Origin: Mameliella sp. MMSF_3455
Lineage (GTDB): Bacteria > Pseudomonadota > Alphaproteobacteria > Rhodobacterales > Rhodobacteraceae
Reading direction: 5' to 3'
Length of the DNA stretch: 64,000 nt
NCBI RefSeq assembly: GCF_030733205.1
Contig: NZ_JASHJL010000027.1
Location: 1-64,000 of the forward strand
In this document: positions 53,974 to 62,370 of the stretch, one piece after another
Position numbering within the stretch: the stretch's first letter is position 1
How the letters are laid out: each line of letters opens with the position of its first letter
The notes under the pieces: model-generated
Databases searched by the model: none
What the model saw: the letters and a program-made list of their open reading frames with translations, nothing else
What the model was told of the DNA's origin: nothing
Program-made: the position numbers and the translations under genes

Positions 53974-54861
53974 TCAGTCCCGCAGTGCTGAGCGCAGGTG
54001 GTCCAGAAAGGCCGTCACCCGCGCATCCATCCCCAGTCGAGAGGCGGTCACCGCAAAGATGTCCGGCGCCGGCAATTCCCAGTCGGGCAGGATGCGCACC
54101 AAGTCGCCGCGCGTCTCTGGCGCGACCGAGACGAAATCGGGCAGGGTGCCGATGCCATGACCCGCGATCAGCAGATCTCGCAGGACCAGACTGTTGCCGA
54201 CCCGCACCGGCGGGTCCAGATCGACGGTCCGGGGGCCGCCCGGGCCGTGCAGTGTCCAGCTGTTCAGGTGATCTGCCAACAAGAAGCCGACAACCCGGTG
54301 CCCGACGATCTCTTCGGGCACTTTCGGTGTGCCGGCCTGTTCCAGGTAGGCGGGGGCGGCAAAGATCCTTTGCCGTATCGAGCCCAGCTTGCGCGCCACC
54401 AGCGCGGAATCCGGCATGGCGGCCCGGATGCGGATCGAGACGTCGAACCCGCCTTCGACCATGTCGACCACGCGGTCGTCAAGAGACAGGGTCAGCCTGA
54501 GATCAGGGTAGTTGTCGAGGAAAACGGGCAGGAAGGGCGCGATGACCGCCTGGCCGAAAGAGGACGAGGCATTGACCCTGAGATGCCCGCGCACCGCCCC
54601 GGCGCCATCGCGGATGCGGGTCTCGACCCGTGTCACGGCATCCAGGATGCCGCTTGTTTCATCGTAGTAGAGCCGCCCTGCATCGGTCAGCGACATCGAC
54701 CGCGTGGTTCGTGTCAGCAGCGTGCTGCCCAGGTTTTCCTCCAGCAGCTTGATCTCGCGGCTGAGCAGCGCGGGCGACACGCCGAGGTCCTCGGCGGCAC
54801 GGGCAAAGCTGCCGCGTTCGACGATGCGGCGAAAGGCTTGCATGACGGAAAGTTTGTCCAT
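53974..54861 (-). CDS. LysR-family regulator
   Basis: A 295-residue LTTR. The N-terminal helix-turn-helix is FRRIVERGSFARAAEDLGVS, then ALLSREIKLLEENLG. The C-terminal effector domain starts near residue 90 (VRGHLRVNASSSFGQAVIAP). It lies 108 bases upstream of wrbA on the same strand and probably controls wrbA and the DsbA-family gene. Confidence 0.92.
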   Translation of the reverse strand: MDKLSVMQAFRRIVERGSFARAAEDLGVSPALLSREIKLLEENLGSTLLTRTTRSMSLTDAGRLYYDETSGILDAVTRVETRIRDGAGAVRGHLRVNASSSFGQAVIAPFLPVFLDNYPDLRLTLSLDDRVVDMVEGGFDVSIRIRAAMPDSALVARKLGSIRQRIFAAPAYLEQAGTPKVPEEIVGHRVVGFLLADHLNSWTLHGPGGPRTVDLDPPVRVGNSLVLRDLLIAGHGIGTLPDFVSVAPETRGDLVRILPDWELPAPDIFAVTASRLGMDARVTAFLDHLRSALRD

Positions 54862-54906
54862 CGCGGTGCGCTCTCGCTGTCAGGCGGCCCGCGTAGGCCT
54901 TTTGCC

Positions 54907-55248
54907 TCAGCCCTGTTTGTCGACCCGCGAGAAACTGCAGTTCACGTTGGCGCCGCTTTCGATGGTCAGGGTGGTGTAGGAAATCTCTCCGGACACCTGC
55001 GCGCCCGCGCTCAGCTTGACATCGCCGCCCAGGATCTGGCCCTCGAACTTGCCGGTCACGATGATCGTGTCGGCGCGCAACTCGCCGACGGCAGAGCCGC
55101 CGGCCTCGATCGTGATTCCATCCGCCCGGATGCGCCCGTCGGCATGGCCGACCAGTTCGAAGTGACCCGGGATCGTGAGGTCCCCGACCAGCTTGGCCCC
55201 TGCTGCCAGGTGAGAGCGTGCTTTGGTGGCGGAGGTGGTCTGTGACAT
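54907..55248 (-). CDS. Bactofilin (polymer-forming cytoskeletal protein)
   Basis: A 113-residue DUF583 protein made mostly of short beta-helix rungs (LVGDLTIPGHFELVGHADGR; GKFEGQILGGDVKLSAGAQV). It matches small bactofilins, which self-assemble into filaments for cell shape or envelope organisation. No peptidase of the LmdC type is adjacent, which is the common partner. Confidence 0.88.
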   Translation of the reverse strand: MSQTTSATKARSHLAAGAKLVGDLTIPGHFELVGHADGRIRADGITIEAGGSAVGELRADTIIVTGKFEGQILGGDVKLSAGAQVSGEISYTTLTIESGANVNCSFSRVDKQG

Positions 55249-55559
55249 GTTTCAACTTTCAAAGGCTATGATGCATTCGGGCCAAAGCATCGGTGGCCAA
55301 GGGCCCCTCACGGGACCATAGTCAGCTTTGCCCGCCCCAGTTAACCAAAAAATGCTGGGTCCAGACCAAAATGAACGGGTGATGATGTGCGGTCGCAGAT
55401 TCCCGCCACAGGCATCGTGGGCTCAGCGGGCGACGGTCCGGTTTCGTGGGACGGCATGTCAGGGCAGGGCGGGCCTGCTGACCTCCCGCCTCCTCCTGCG
55501 TCAGCACGTTGTCCATCGCGGTGGAGGTCAATGCCCGTCTGCCCGGCCCTTATCAAGTC
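55249..55559. other. Gene-free region between bactofilin and LysR genes
   Basis: About 310 bases. Nothing recognisable beyond a probable bactofilin promoter near its start. Confidence 0.35.
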
Positions 55560-56489
55560 TCAGCGCTTTTCGCGCAGCGCCTCCAGCACGACCTCAAAGG
55601 CCGAGGACGCGCGCTGTCGGCTGGGGTAATAGAGGTGGAAGCCCGGGAAGGTGGGGCAGAAGTCATCAAGGCAGGTCTGCAGGTGTCCCGCCTCCAGGTG
55701 GGGGCGAGCCAGCCGTTCCGGAACCCGCGCCAGACCATGTCCGTCACAGGCGGCGCGCAGGACGGCGTTGATCGTGTTGAAGGTCACCTGACCCGACACC
55801 TTGACCCGGACGTCCTTGCCGTTTTCGTCTTCGAACGCCCAGGCTTGGGGCGCGCCGTGGTTGGACTGTCGGAGGTTGATGCAAGCGTGTTCCGTCAGCG
55901 CCCCGGGGTTGTCCGGCTGGCCTCGGTCCTTGAAATACGCTGGTGTGCCGACGCAGATCATGCGTTCGTCCGGGCCGATGCGCACGGCGATCATCCCTTC
56001 GCCCACCTGGTCACCATATCGCACGCCCGCGTCACAGCGCGCCTGGACAAGATCGGTATTTTCGTTGTCCGCCACCAGTTCGATGTTCATGGACGGAAAT
56101 TTCTTCAGCACCGGCGAAAACCTTGGCCAGAGGATCAACGCGATGGCGTATTCCGGTGCGATGATGCGGACAGTGCCCGTGGGTTCGTCCCGGGAATCGT
56201 TGAGCGCCTGAAGCCGGCTTTCGATTCGTTCGATGCAGGGGGTGAGCGTGGCCAGCAGGTCCTCGCCTTCCAGCGTCGGAGCCACCGAGCGCGTGGTCCG
56301 GGTCAGCAGGCGCAGGCCAAGCCGTTGTTCAAGCGACTTGATCGTATGGCTGAGTGCCGATTGCGACAGGTTCAGCCGCGCGGCGGCGCGGGTGAAACTG
56401 CGCTCTTCCGCGACGGCAACAAAGGCGATCAGGTCGTTGATGTTCTCCCGGATCATGAGGGAGGCGGGTTTCTTCGTGTCACGGACCAT
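55560..56489 (-). CDS. LysR-family regulator
   Basis: A 309-residue LTTR. The N-terminal DNA-binding region is FTRAAARLNLSQSALSHTIK, and the effector domain follows from about residue 100 (GTVRIIAPEYAIALILWPRF). It has no obvious target next to it: the neighbours are the bactofilin gene downstream and a gene-free stretch upstream. Confidence 0.92.
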   Translation of the reverse strand: MVRDTKKPASLMIRENINDLIAFVAVAEERSFTRAAARLNLSQSALSHTIKSLEQRLGLRLLTRTTRSVAPTLEGEDLLATLTPCIERIESRLQALNDSRDEPTGTVRIIAPEYAIALILWPRFSPVLKKFPSMNIELVADNENTDLVQARCDAGVRYGDQVGEGMIAVRIGPDERMICVGTPAYFKDRGQPDNPGALTEHACINLRQSNHGAPQAWAFEDENGKDVRVKVSGQVTFNTINAVLRAACDGHGLARVPERLARPHLEAGHLQTCLDDFCPTFPGFHLYYPSRQRASSAFEVVLEALREKR

Positions 56490-56899
56490 GGGGTGCCTCT
56501 CTTGATATATGCACCCTGCTCATGAACGTGTTGGATTGTCCAGAGAGTTTCGATAATCGGATTAGCCCGCCGGTGGGTCCACGTCTTCGGATAGGGGGGC
56601 GCCTCAGTCACGATTTCACGCAGTCAGTTTGATCCGCCGAGGCAGTTCGCTTGGATCGGCTTTGCCTGCCTCTGCTTTCTGGCTGCCTTCGGCTGAGGTC
56701 CTTCGGGTACATGCTTTGGTTCGTGGTCAGCGCGGCGGCGGCCAACATGATGCTGTTTCGTCGTAATTCCGAAGAGCCCATCTCATAGGCGTGCTTGACG
56801 TGTGCCAGTGACAGTCCTGACCATGGCATCATCGGAACCACGTTCCTGCGGGGCCTCGACAGCCTGCGATCAGGCAGGCAACACGCGATTATTCTTGGG
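56490..56899. promoter_or_regulatory. LysR promoter region with a CGATAATCG palindrome
   Basis: About 400 bases without an intact gene. A perfect 9-base palindrome (CGAT-A-ATCG, 56551-56559) 60 bases upstream of the LysR start is a candidate operator. A minus-strand frame at about 56610-56830 (VKHAYEMGSSELRRNSIMLA) reads like a decayed coding fragment of unknown family. Confidence 0.35.
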
Positions 56900-57697
56900 T
56901 CAGTTGCCCAGAAGGCGTGAAATACGGGCTGCCGTATCCTCCAATGCGCGCCGAACCTCTGCGGGCACGGTTTGCCGACCCTCGGTGGCGCTGGTGGCAT
57001 TGATCGCGGCGACGATCTTGCCTGACATGTCGCGCAGGGGCGCCGCGACGGATGTGATACCCGCCTCGAAACTGCCGACCTGGGTGACGGTGTCGCTGTT
57101 GCGGTCGGCCCGCCACTGGGCCAGCAGTTCGGTCATGCCGGGCGCGGTGTTGCGAGTCGTGCGCTGCGCGTCCGTGTCGCGGTAAAGCGCGATCAGCGTC
57201 TCCTCGTCCAGGTCGGCCAGCAAGACCCGCCCCATCGTGGTATTGGCGGCGGGCAGGCGGCTGCCGACATGGACGATGCTGCCCAGGCCCAGCCGGCTGG
57301 GCACCCGAAGCATGTACAGAACCAATGTCCCGTCACGCACGCCCAGGTGGGTGGACCAGTCGGTTTCATCGCGCAGACGTTCGAGTTCGGGCAGGGCGAT
57401 CTCGACCAGTTCGCGGGTGGCGAGATAGCCAAAACCCAGACGCATCACCGCCGGGCCCAGTGCATAGGTTTTTCGCGCCTCGTCGTGCAGCAGGTAGCCC
57501 ATCTGCGCCAGCGTGTAGACGGACCGGAAAGCGGCGGACCGGCTTTGCCCGATCTCGCGCGCGATCTCCGACAGGGACATTTCGCGGCGTTCGGGCGTGA
57601 ATGCGGTCAACACCTGAAGCCCGCGTATGAGACCGGGAACAAGATAGCGATCCTCGGCGGGATCAAGGTTGGTTTGTGGCAAGCGTGTTTTGTCCAT
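56900..57697 (-). CDS. IclR-family regulator
   Basis: A 265-residue regulator. The N-terminal winged helix reads MSLSEIAREIGQSRSAAFRS near residue 42. The GAF-like effector domain follows (MLRVPSRLGLGSIVHVGSRL; PAANTTMGRVLLADL). It is divergent from the bicupin gene, with only 85 bases between the starts, and probably controls the bicupin and the catabolic operon to its right. Confidence 0.92.
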   Translation of the reverse strand: MDKTRLPQTNLDPAEDRYLVPGLIRGLQVLTAFTPERREMSLSEIAREIGQSRSAAFRSVYTLAQMGYLLHDEARKTYALGPAVMRLGFGYLATRELVEIALPELERLRDETDWSTHLGVRDGTLVLYMLRVPSRLGLGSIVHVGSRLPAANTTMGRVLLADLDEETLIALYRDTDAQRTTRNTAPGMTELLAQWRADRNSDTVTQVGSFEAGITSVAAPLRDMSGKIVAAINATSATEGRQTVPAEVRRALEDTAARISRLLGN

Positions 57698-57782
57698 GAA
57701 ACGGCGTATAGGATATGAAACACTGCTTTGCTACCCGTATCGTATCGAATTTGAAGCGCGACACGACAAGAGGAAACACCCG

Positions 57783-58730
57783 ATGAACATCAAGACCGAT
57801 GCGGTTTCGACCCTGGCCGCCGAGTTGTCCGCCCATACCGGCCGTTTCACCGACAAGCAGTTCGACTGGAATGCCTTCCCGTCCAACGCCGGTTTCCCCG
57901 ATCTGGCCCGCGCGCAGATGCGCTACATCGGCTCTGGCGGGTCACCCAAGGTTGGCGACACCAGCACGATGAAGCCGGACAATTTCACCCTGTCGCTGAT
58001 CTACAAGGAACACGGCAAATACGCCGCCTGTCACAGCCACGAGATCGAAGAGAGCTTTCTGATCATCGACGGCGCGCTGATCGTTGGCTGGGAACGTGAT
58101 GGCGAGGTGGTCGAGGTCAACCTCGGCCCCAAGGACATGATCCTGAACGCGCGCGAGGTCGGCCACGGCTTCCGCGTCGATGGACCCGAGCCGGTGCTGA
58201 TGTCGATTTCAGTCGACGTGGGCAAACCGCTGCCGCCGAAGTATCACTATCACCCCAAGGAACACGCCCCTGAACTGGCCCGCAGTTTTGGCGCCGAGCC
58301 GGGCAAGACCATGCCGTTTGACCCGAATGGCGCGCATGAACTGCAGCAGCTGATGGGCAAGTTCGTCATCCGCCACGCGGAGGCGCCGACGATCTGGGAA
58401 GAGGCCGGGTTCACGCGCAAGGTCTACGTGGGCAACGGGGGCATCGCCAATGACACCTGCCGCAAGGAAATGTGGGGCATCCCCAGCCGCACCGGGGTGC
58501 AGGCCTTCACCCGCCCGGTCGAGGACGCGATGATGGTGATCGAAGGCTCGTTGACCGTGGGCTGGGAAGAAAACGGCGAAACTGTCGAGGTGGAACTGGG
58601 GCCGCGGGACCTCGTCAAGACGCCGGCAGGCCGCAAGCACTGGTTCCGCAACAACTCGGCCGGTCATGCGACCGTCTGGACGGTGATCGGAACCTCGTCG
58701 GACGACGGCGTGGCCTACAAGGCGGCCTGA
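57783..58730 (+). CDS. Bicupin protein (two cupin_2 domains)
   Basis: A 315-residue protein with two cupin barrels. The first has the metal-ligand pattern AACHSHEIEESFLIIDG near residues 80-96 and a closing His in GHGFRV near residue 126. The second (RPVEDAMMVIEGSLTVGWEE, residues about 245-265) lacks the matching His-x-His and so may not bind metal; KHWFRN keeps its late His. Bicupins include ring-cleaving dioxygenases and isomerases; no specific activity can be assigned. The start at 57783 follows AGAGGAAA. It ends in a strong terminator. Confidence 0.85.
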   Translation: MNIKTDAVSTLAAELSAHTGRFTDKQFDWNAFPSNAGFPDLARAQMRYIGSGGSPKVGDTSTMKPDNFTLSLIYKEHGKYAACHSHEIEESFLIIDGALIVGWERDGEVVEVNLGPKDMILNAREVGHGFRVDGPEPVLMSISVDVGKPLPPKYHYHPKEHAPELARSFGAEPGKTMPFDPNGAHELQQLMGKFVIRHAEAPTIWEEAGFTRKVYVGNGGIANDTCRKEMWGIPSRTGVQAFTRPVEDAMMVIEGSLTVGWEENGETVEVELGPRDLVKTPAGRKHWFRNNSAGHATVWTVIGTSSDDGVAYKAA

Positions 58731-58758
58731 GCCGCCCGTCACTCCCTGTTTGGACTTC

Positions 58759-58783
58759 GGGGCGCCTTCGGGTGCCCCTTTTT
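58759..58783 (+). terminator. Intrinsic terminator after the bicupin gene
   Basis: An 8-bp stem (GGGGCGCC pairing with GGTGCCCC, one G-T) capped by a TTCG tetraloop and followed by TTTTT, 28 bases past the stop. It is the clearest rho-independent terminator in the window. Confidence 0.9.
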
Positions 58784-58923
58784 CGTGCGCGGCCCGGTGC
58801 ACGTCGGCAGGGGCAGGGGCGCGGCAAAAAAGGAGGGACGGTCCAGCGTCCTGCGGCGGCCCTGCACATCCGTGTCCTCGCACGCCATAGGGGCGCCTGG
58901 GCCAAGAAAGGGGCCGTCGCTTG

Positions 58924-59193
58924 CGCCGCATCGCCCCGCATCCGGCTGATCCGGTACTGCTGTCGGGGGGCGGCCTTGCGCCGCCACCTACCGTTTCCCA
59001 CGCCCATGCCGTCCACAGCCAAATCAGTTGTCGGTGCCAGGTTCACCTCGGCACCGATTCGTTCAAAGGCAGAAGTCCGGTCTCGGATCACGACCTCATG
59101 GCCGCGTGACCGCGGTGTGATGGCTGCCGCCTTCTTGCCTACGGTCCCGACCGGAATGGCGATTTTCAAGACATTCAAGAGGCGGCACCTCAT
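58924..59193 (-). pseudogene. Decayed FAD-dependent monooxygenase, N-terminal fragment
   Basis: About 90 codons read leftward resemble the start of salicylate-hydroxylase-type flavoproteins: RGHEVVIRDRTSAFERIGAE, then VNLAPTTDLAVDGMGVG and YRISRM. The FAD glycine motif is destroyed (IAIPVGTVGKKAAAI where GxGxxG is expected), and the remaining 300 or so residues are missing. It is a dead remnant next to an aromatic-type catabolic locus and may be a former member of it. Confidence 0.7.
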
Positions 59194-59200
59194 CCGTCAA

Positions 59201-59236
59201 GACGTTCAAAAAATAACAAGATGTTCAAAAAGTAAC
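59201..59236. repeat. Direct repeat pair with 19-bp pitch
   Basis: Two 17-base copies, GACGTTCAAAAAATAAC (59201-59217) and GATGTTCAAAAAGTAAC (59220-59236), differ at two positions and start 19 bases apart, about two helical turns. They resemble a tandem operator for a dimeric regulator. Confidence 0.7.
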
Positions 59237-59301
59237 GGCGTCTGATCTTTGGGCATCTGTAAAAGCTACCTTCTCTGGGTGGTTCGATCCGCGGAAATTC
59301 G

Positions 59302-59334
59302 TTGACAGAACCCATGGTGGCAAGGCAGTCTATA
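59302..59334 (+). promoter_or_regulatory. Candidate promoter of the catabolic operon
   Basis: TTGACA at 59302-59307 is a perfect -35-like box. The best -10-like sequence (TCTATA/TATATT, 59329-59336) is spaced too far (21-23 bases), which would fit an activator-dependent promoter. Confidence 0.4.
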
Positions 59335-59335
59335 T

Positions 59336-59360
59336 TGAACAGGATGTTTATATGTGAACA
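59336..59360. repeat. Second repeat pair, inverted relative to the first, with 19-bp pitch
   Basis: TGAACA occurs at 59336-59341 and 59355-59360, again 19 bases apart. It is the reverse complement of the TGTTCA core in the upstream pair. The two pairs flank the candidate promoter. Confidence 0.55.
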
Positions 59361-59416
59361 CATCGCGAAGATACTACGCGAAGACGCAAGCCACGATGGA
59401 TAGGGGAGACCGGCAC

Positions 59417-59728
59417 ATGAGCGGACATGACGCATTCAAGGACAGGCTCACGGAGCGCGCACAGGACACCAGCCGTCCGGCACTGGCCAACCAGTGCCGC
59501 GGGCGCGACCTGGAACCGGCGGAAATGGCCCTGGCCGAGGCCCTGATGAAAATCTACGGCACCGGCGAACACGACTTTGCCAAGGTCGCAGCGGCGCTGG
59601 CGGAGCAGGGTGTGGCGGCCCCGAAATCGGGTCGTACGGACTGGACCGAGGCGCTGCTGGGCGAAGAGCTGAAGGCGATCAACGCCGATCTGGACGCAGC
59701 ATACGAGGCCCAGGGCTATGGCGCTTGA
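59417..59728 (+). CDS. Small recombinase-like helix-turn-helix protein
   Basis: A 103-residue protein. The C-terminal half (AALAEQGVAAPKSGRTDWTE, then ALLGEELKAINADLDAAY) resembles the helix-turn-helix used by serine recombinases to read DNA, but no catalytic domain is present. Such small proteins accompany Rieske and ABC transporter genes in several catabolic clusters; their role is not known. Its stop overlaps the ATPase start by 11 bases. The start at 59417 has GGGGAGA upstream. Confidence 0.7.
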   Translation: MSGHDAFKDRLTERAQDTSRPALANQCRGRDLEPAEMALAEALMKIYGTGEHDFAKVAAALAEQGVAAPKSGRTDWTEALLGEELKAINADLDAAYEAQGYGA

Positions 59729-60488
59729 GTTCCGTTCCGTCACCAAGCGCTTCCCGACCAATTCCGGCGAGGAACTGACCGCCGTCCAGGACGTGAACTT
59801 TCGCGTCGAACAGGGCGAATTCGTTTCGGCGGTCGGCCCCTCGGGGTGTGGCAAGTCCACGATCCTGTCGATGACCGCGGGCCTCTACCAGCCCACAGAG
59901 GGCGAGGTGCTGGTCAGCGGCGAGCCGGTCAAGGGCCCTAACACCCATGTCGGTTTCATGCTGCAGAAGGACCTGCTGCTGCCTTGGCGCAACATCATCT
60001 CGAACATCGAATTCGGGCTTGAATCGCGCGGCGTCGGCAAGGAACAGCGCCGCGCGCGCGCCATGCAGGAACTCAAGCACTGCCACCTCGAAGGGTTTGA
60101 CCAGCAGTATCCCTACCAGCTGTCGGGCGGCATGCGGCAGCGCGCGGCGCTGGCCCGGACCCTGGCCATCGACCCCGAGATCATCCTGCTGGACGAGCCG
60201 TTTTCGGCGCTGGACGCGCAGACCAAGCTGCTGCTGCAGAATTCCTTTGCCAAGACCATCGCCGAGGCGGGCAAGACCACGCTGCTGATCACCCATGACC
60301 TGGCGGAGGCGGTGCTGATGTCGGACCGCATCCTGGTCCTCAGTGAACGTCCCGGCACGGTGATTGCCGACATCAAGGTGGACCTGCCGCACCGCGACGA
60401 ACCGATCAAGCGGCGCACGCTGCCCGAGGTGGCCGACTATGCCGCGCAGCTCTTCAAACTACTGAAGCTCGAAGAAAAAGCAGCCTGA
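59718..60488 (+). CDS. ABC transporter ATPase, NitT/TauT type
   Basis: A 256-residue ATPase. Walker A is GPSGCGKST (40-48), the signature is LSGGMRQR (135-142), Walker B is IILLDEP (155-161) and the switch His is in LLITHDLAEA. It drives uptake of a small organic anion for the catabolic genes downstream. It is the second gene of a six-gene rightward operon. Confidence 0.92.
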   Translation: MALEFRSVTKRFPTNSGEELTAVQDVNFRVEQGEFVSAVGPSGCGKSTILSMTAGLYQPTEGEVLVSGEPVKGPNTHVGFMLQKDLLLPWRNIISNIEFGLESRGVGKEQRRARAMQELKHCHLEGFDQQYPYQLSGGMRQRAALARTLAIDPEIILLDEPFSALDAQTKLLLQNSFAKTIAEAGKTTLLITHDLAEAVLMSDRILVLSERPGTVIADIKVDLPHRDEPIKRRTLPEVADYAAQLFKLLKLEEKAA

Positions 60489-60507
60489 CTGCAGGGAGTC
60501 AAAAGAC

Positions 60508-61482
60508 ATGAAACACACGTTCATCAACACGATCGCCGCCGCTGCACTGGCCGTCTCGGCCACATTCGCAAGCGCGGCGGAACAGGTGACCTACCTGTTC
60601 CCGGCGCCGGACTTCCTGCCGGCCTTCGCGCCTTTCCAGCTTGCCAAGGGCAAGGGCTATTTCGAAGAGGCCGGCCTGGACGTGACTTTCCGGGTTGGCA
60701 AAGGCGGCGCGGACGTGGCGACGCAGGTCGCACTGGGCAACGCAGATCTGGGCGGCGGCATCGGCGACACCTCGATCATCGTGCGGGCCAATGGCCTCGA
60801 CATTCGTGGCGTGGCGCTCCTGGGTGGCCGCGGGTTGACCCAGCTGGCTTGGCGGGCCGACAGCGGCATCACCGGTCCGGCCGATCTCAAGGGCAAGTCG
60901 GTCGGCGTTCTGTCGTTCCAGGACACAACCTATTACAACCTGCTGGGCGTGCTTGCCTCTGTCGGGCTGACCAAGAATGACGTCGACATCCAGGCCGTCG
61001 GCCCCGGTGGCATCATCCAGCTGTCCATCGCCGGAAACCTCGATGCCTTTTCCGGCGTGCCGGAGTGGATCGCCGCCGTCGAAGGCGCGGGTGTCGAGAT
61101 GAAACAGATGCCGGTCGACACCGTCTTTCCCGCCATGGCGCAGGCCATCATCGCCTCGGACAAGACCATCGCGGAACGCCCCGAGATCGTAAGCGGCTTC
61201 GTGAACGCGGTCCTGAAAGGCATTCGCGACATCCAGGACGATCCCGAACAGGCCGCCAAGGACTACGTCAGCTTCGTTCCGCAGCACAGCGGCAAGGAGA
61301 AGATGGTCGAGGGCGTGATGCGGGCCTACGCCTCGCTGATCTACCCCGAAGGCGAAAACCAGCCGCTGGGCACCTTTGACCCCGAACGGATCAAGGCTGT
61401 CCAGAGCTTCTACGTCGACCGTGGCATCGTGCGCAGCGCCGTGCCGATCGAAGACCTCTACACCAATGATTTCGTGAAATGA
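60508..61482 (+). CDS. ABC transporter substrate-binding protein, NMT1/TauA type
   Basis: A 324-residue periplasmic protein. A Sec signal peptide (residues about 1-23, ending ASAA) precedes a TauA/NMT1-like binding fold (FQLAKGKGYFEEAGLDVTFR; KGKSVGVLSFQDTTYYNLLG). It is of normal length, unlike the one at 23667. The ligand is probably the substrate of the Rieske oxygenase encoded downstream, which is inference. Confidence 0.9.
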   Translation: MKHTFINTIAAAALAVSATFASAAEQVTYLFPAPDFLPAFAPFQLAKGKGYFEEAGLDVTFRVGKGGADVATQVALGNADLGGGIGDTSIIVRANGLDIRGVALLGGRGLTQLAWRADSGITGPADLKGKSVGVLSFQDTTYYNLLGVLASVGLTKNDVDIQAVGPGGIIQLSIAGNLDAFSGVPEWIAAVEGAGVEMKQMPVDTVFPAMAQAIIASDKTIAERPEIVSGFVNAVLKGIRDIQDDPEQAAKDYVSFVPQHSGKEKMVEGVMRAYASLIYPEGENQPLGTFDPERIKAVQSFYVDRGIVRSAVPIEDLYTNDFVK

Positions 61483-62339
61483 CCGACGCAACCCAGATCC
61501 AGGCCGGGGCAAAAGCCCCGGCCCAAGGGACCCGCCCGACCAAACCGAAATCCGCAACCGGGAGACCAAGCATGGCGCAGCGCCACATGACAACGATCGT
61601 CAGCCTGACATTGCTGGCCCTCGTGCTGCTGGCCTGGGAATTCCTGCCGCCGGCGCTGGATGTCCCCCGCTTCATCATCCCCACGCTGAGCGACTGCCTG
61701 GCCGAATTCCAGCGCATGTGGGCCTTCGAGGGGCTCTGGACGCATATCGTTTCGACAGCGCTCTACACGGCGCTCGGCTTTGCCATCGGCAGCCTGCTGG
61801 GCGCGGTCCTGGGCTACCTGCTGGGCATGTCCGCCTTCTGGGAAAAGGTCCTGTCGCCGTACATCCTGGCGCTGCAGATCGCGCCCAAGGTCGCCTTTGC
61901 ACCCCTCTTCATCATGTGGTTCGGCTACAACTCGATACCCAAGCTGCTGGTGACCGTGCTGATCGTCTTCTTTCCGGTCCTCGTAAACGTGCTGCAGGCG
62001 ATGCGCACCGTAGACCGTGACCTGATCAACCTGGCCCGGGCCTACAACCTCTCGCGCCTTGGCATCTTCTGGAAGATCGAGATGCCCTCGACCGTGCCTA
62101 ACCTGATGGCCGGGCTGCGCATCGCCTCTACCCTGGCCGTGATCGGCGTGACCGTGGGCGAACTGGTGGGCGGCAACACCGGCCTCGGCTTCCTGATTTC
62201 CTACGGTGGCGGACAGGCAAATGCCGCGATGGTCTTCAACGCCATCATCTTGCTGACCGTGATCGGCTTCGTGCTCTACTCGGCCCTCGTGCGCATCGAA
62301 GAGCGTGTTCTCCATTACCTGCCCAAAGCCCACGGCTGA
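61479..62339 (+). CDS. ABC transporter permease, NitT/TauT type
   Basis: A 286-residue permease. After a soluble N-terminal tail of about 40 residues come about six helices. The ATPase-contact loop is visible as DLINLARAYNLSRLGIFWKI near residue 185. It overlaps the binding-protein stop by ATGA and is followed at 31 bases by the Rieske gene. Confidence 0.92.
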   Translation: MTDATQIQAGAKAPAQGTRPTKPKSATGRPSMAQRHMTTIVSLTLLALVLLAWEFLPPALDVPRFIIPTLSDCLAEFQRMWAFEGLWTHIVSTALYTALGFAIGSLLGAVLGYLLGMSAFWEKVLSPYILALQIAPKVAFAPLFIMWFGYNSIPKLLVTVLIVFFPVLVNVLQAMRTVDRDLINLARAYNLSRLGIFWKIEMPSTVPNLMAGLRIASTLAVIGVTVGELVGGNTGLGFLISYGGGQANAAMVFNAIILLTVIGFVLYSALVRIEERVLHYLPKAHG

Positions 62340-62370
62340 GCGGCGGACGCATTCCCAAGGGAGTATGATA

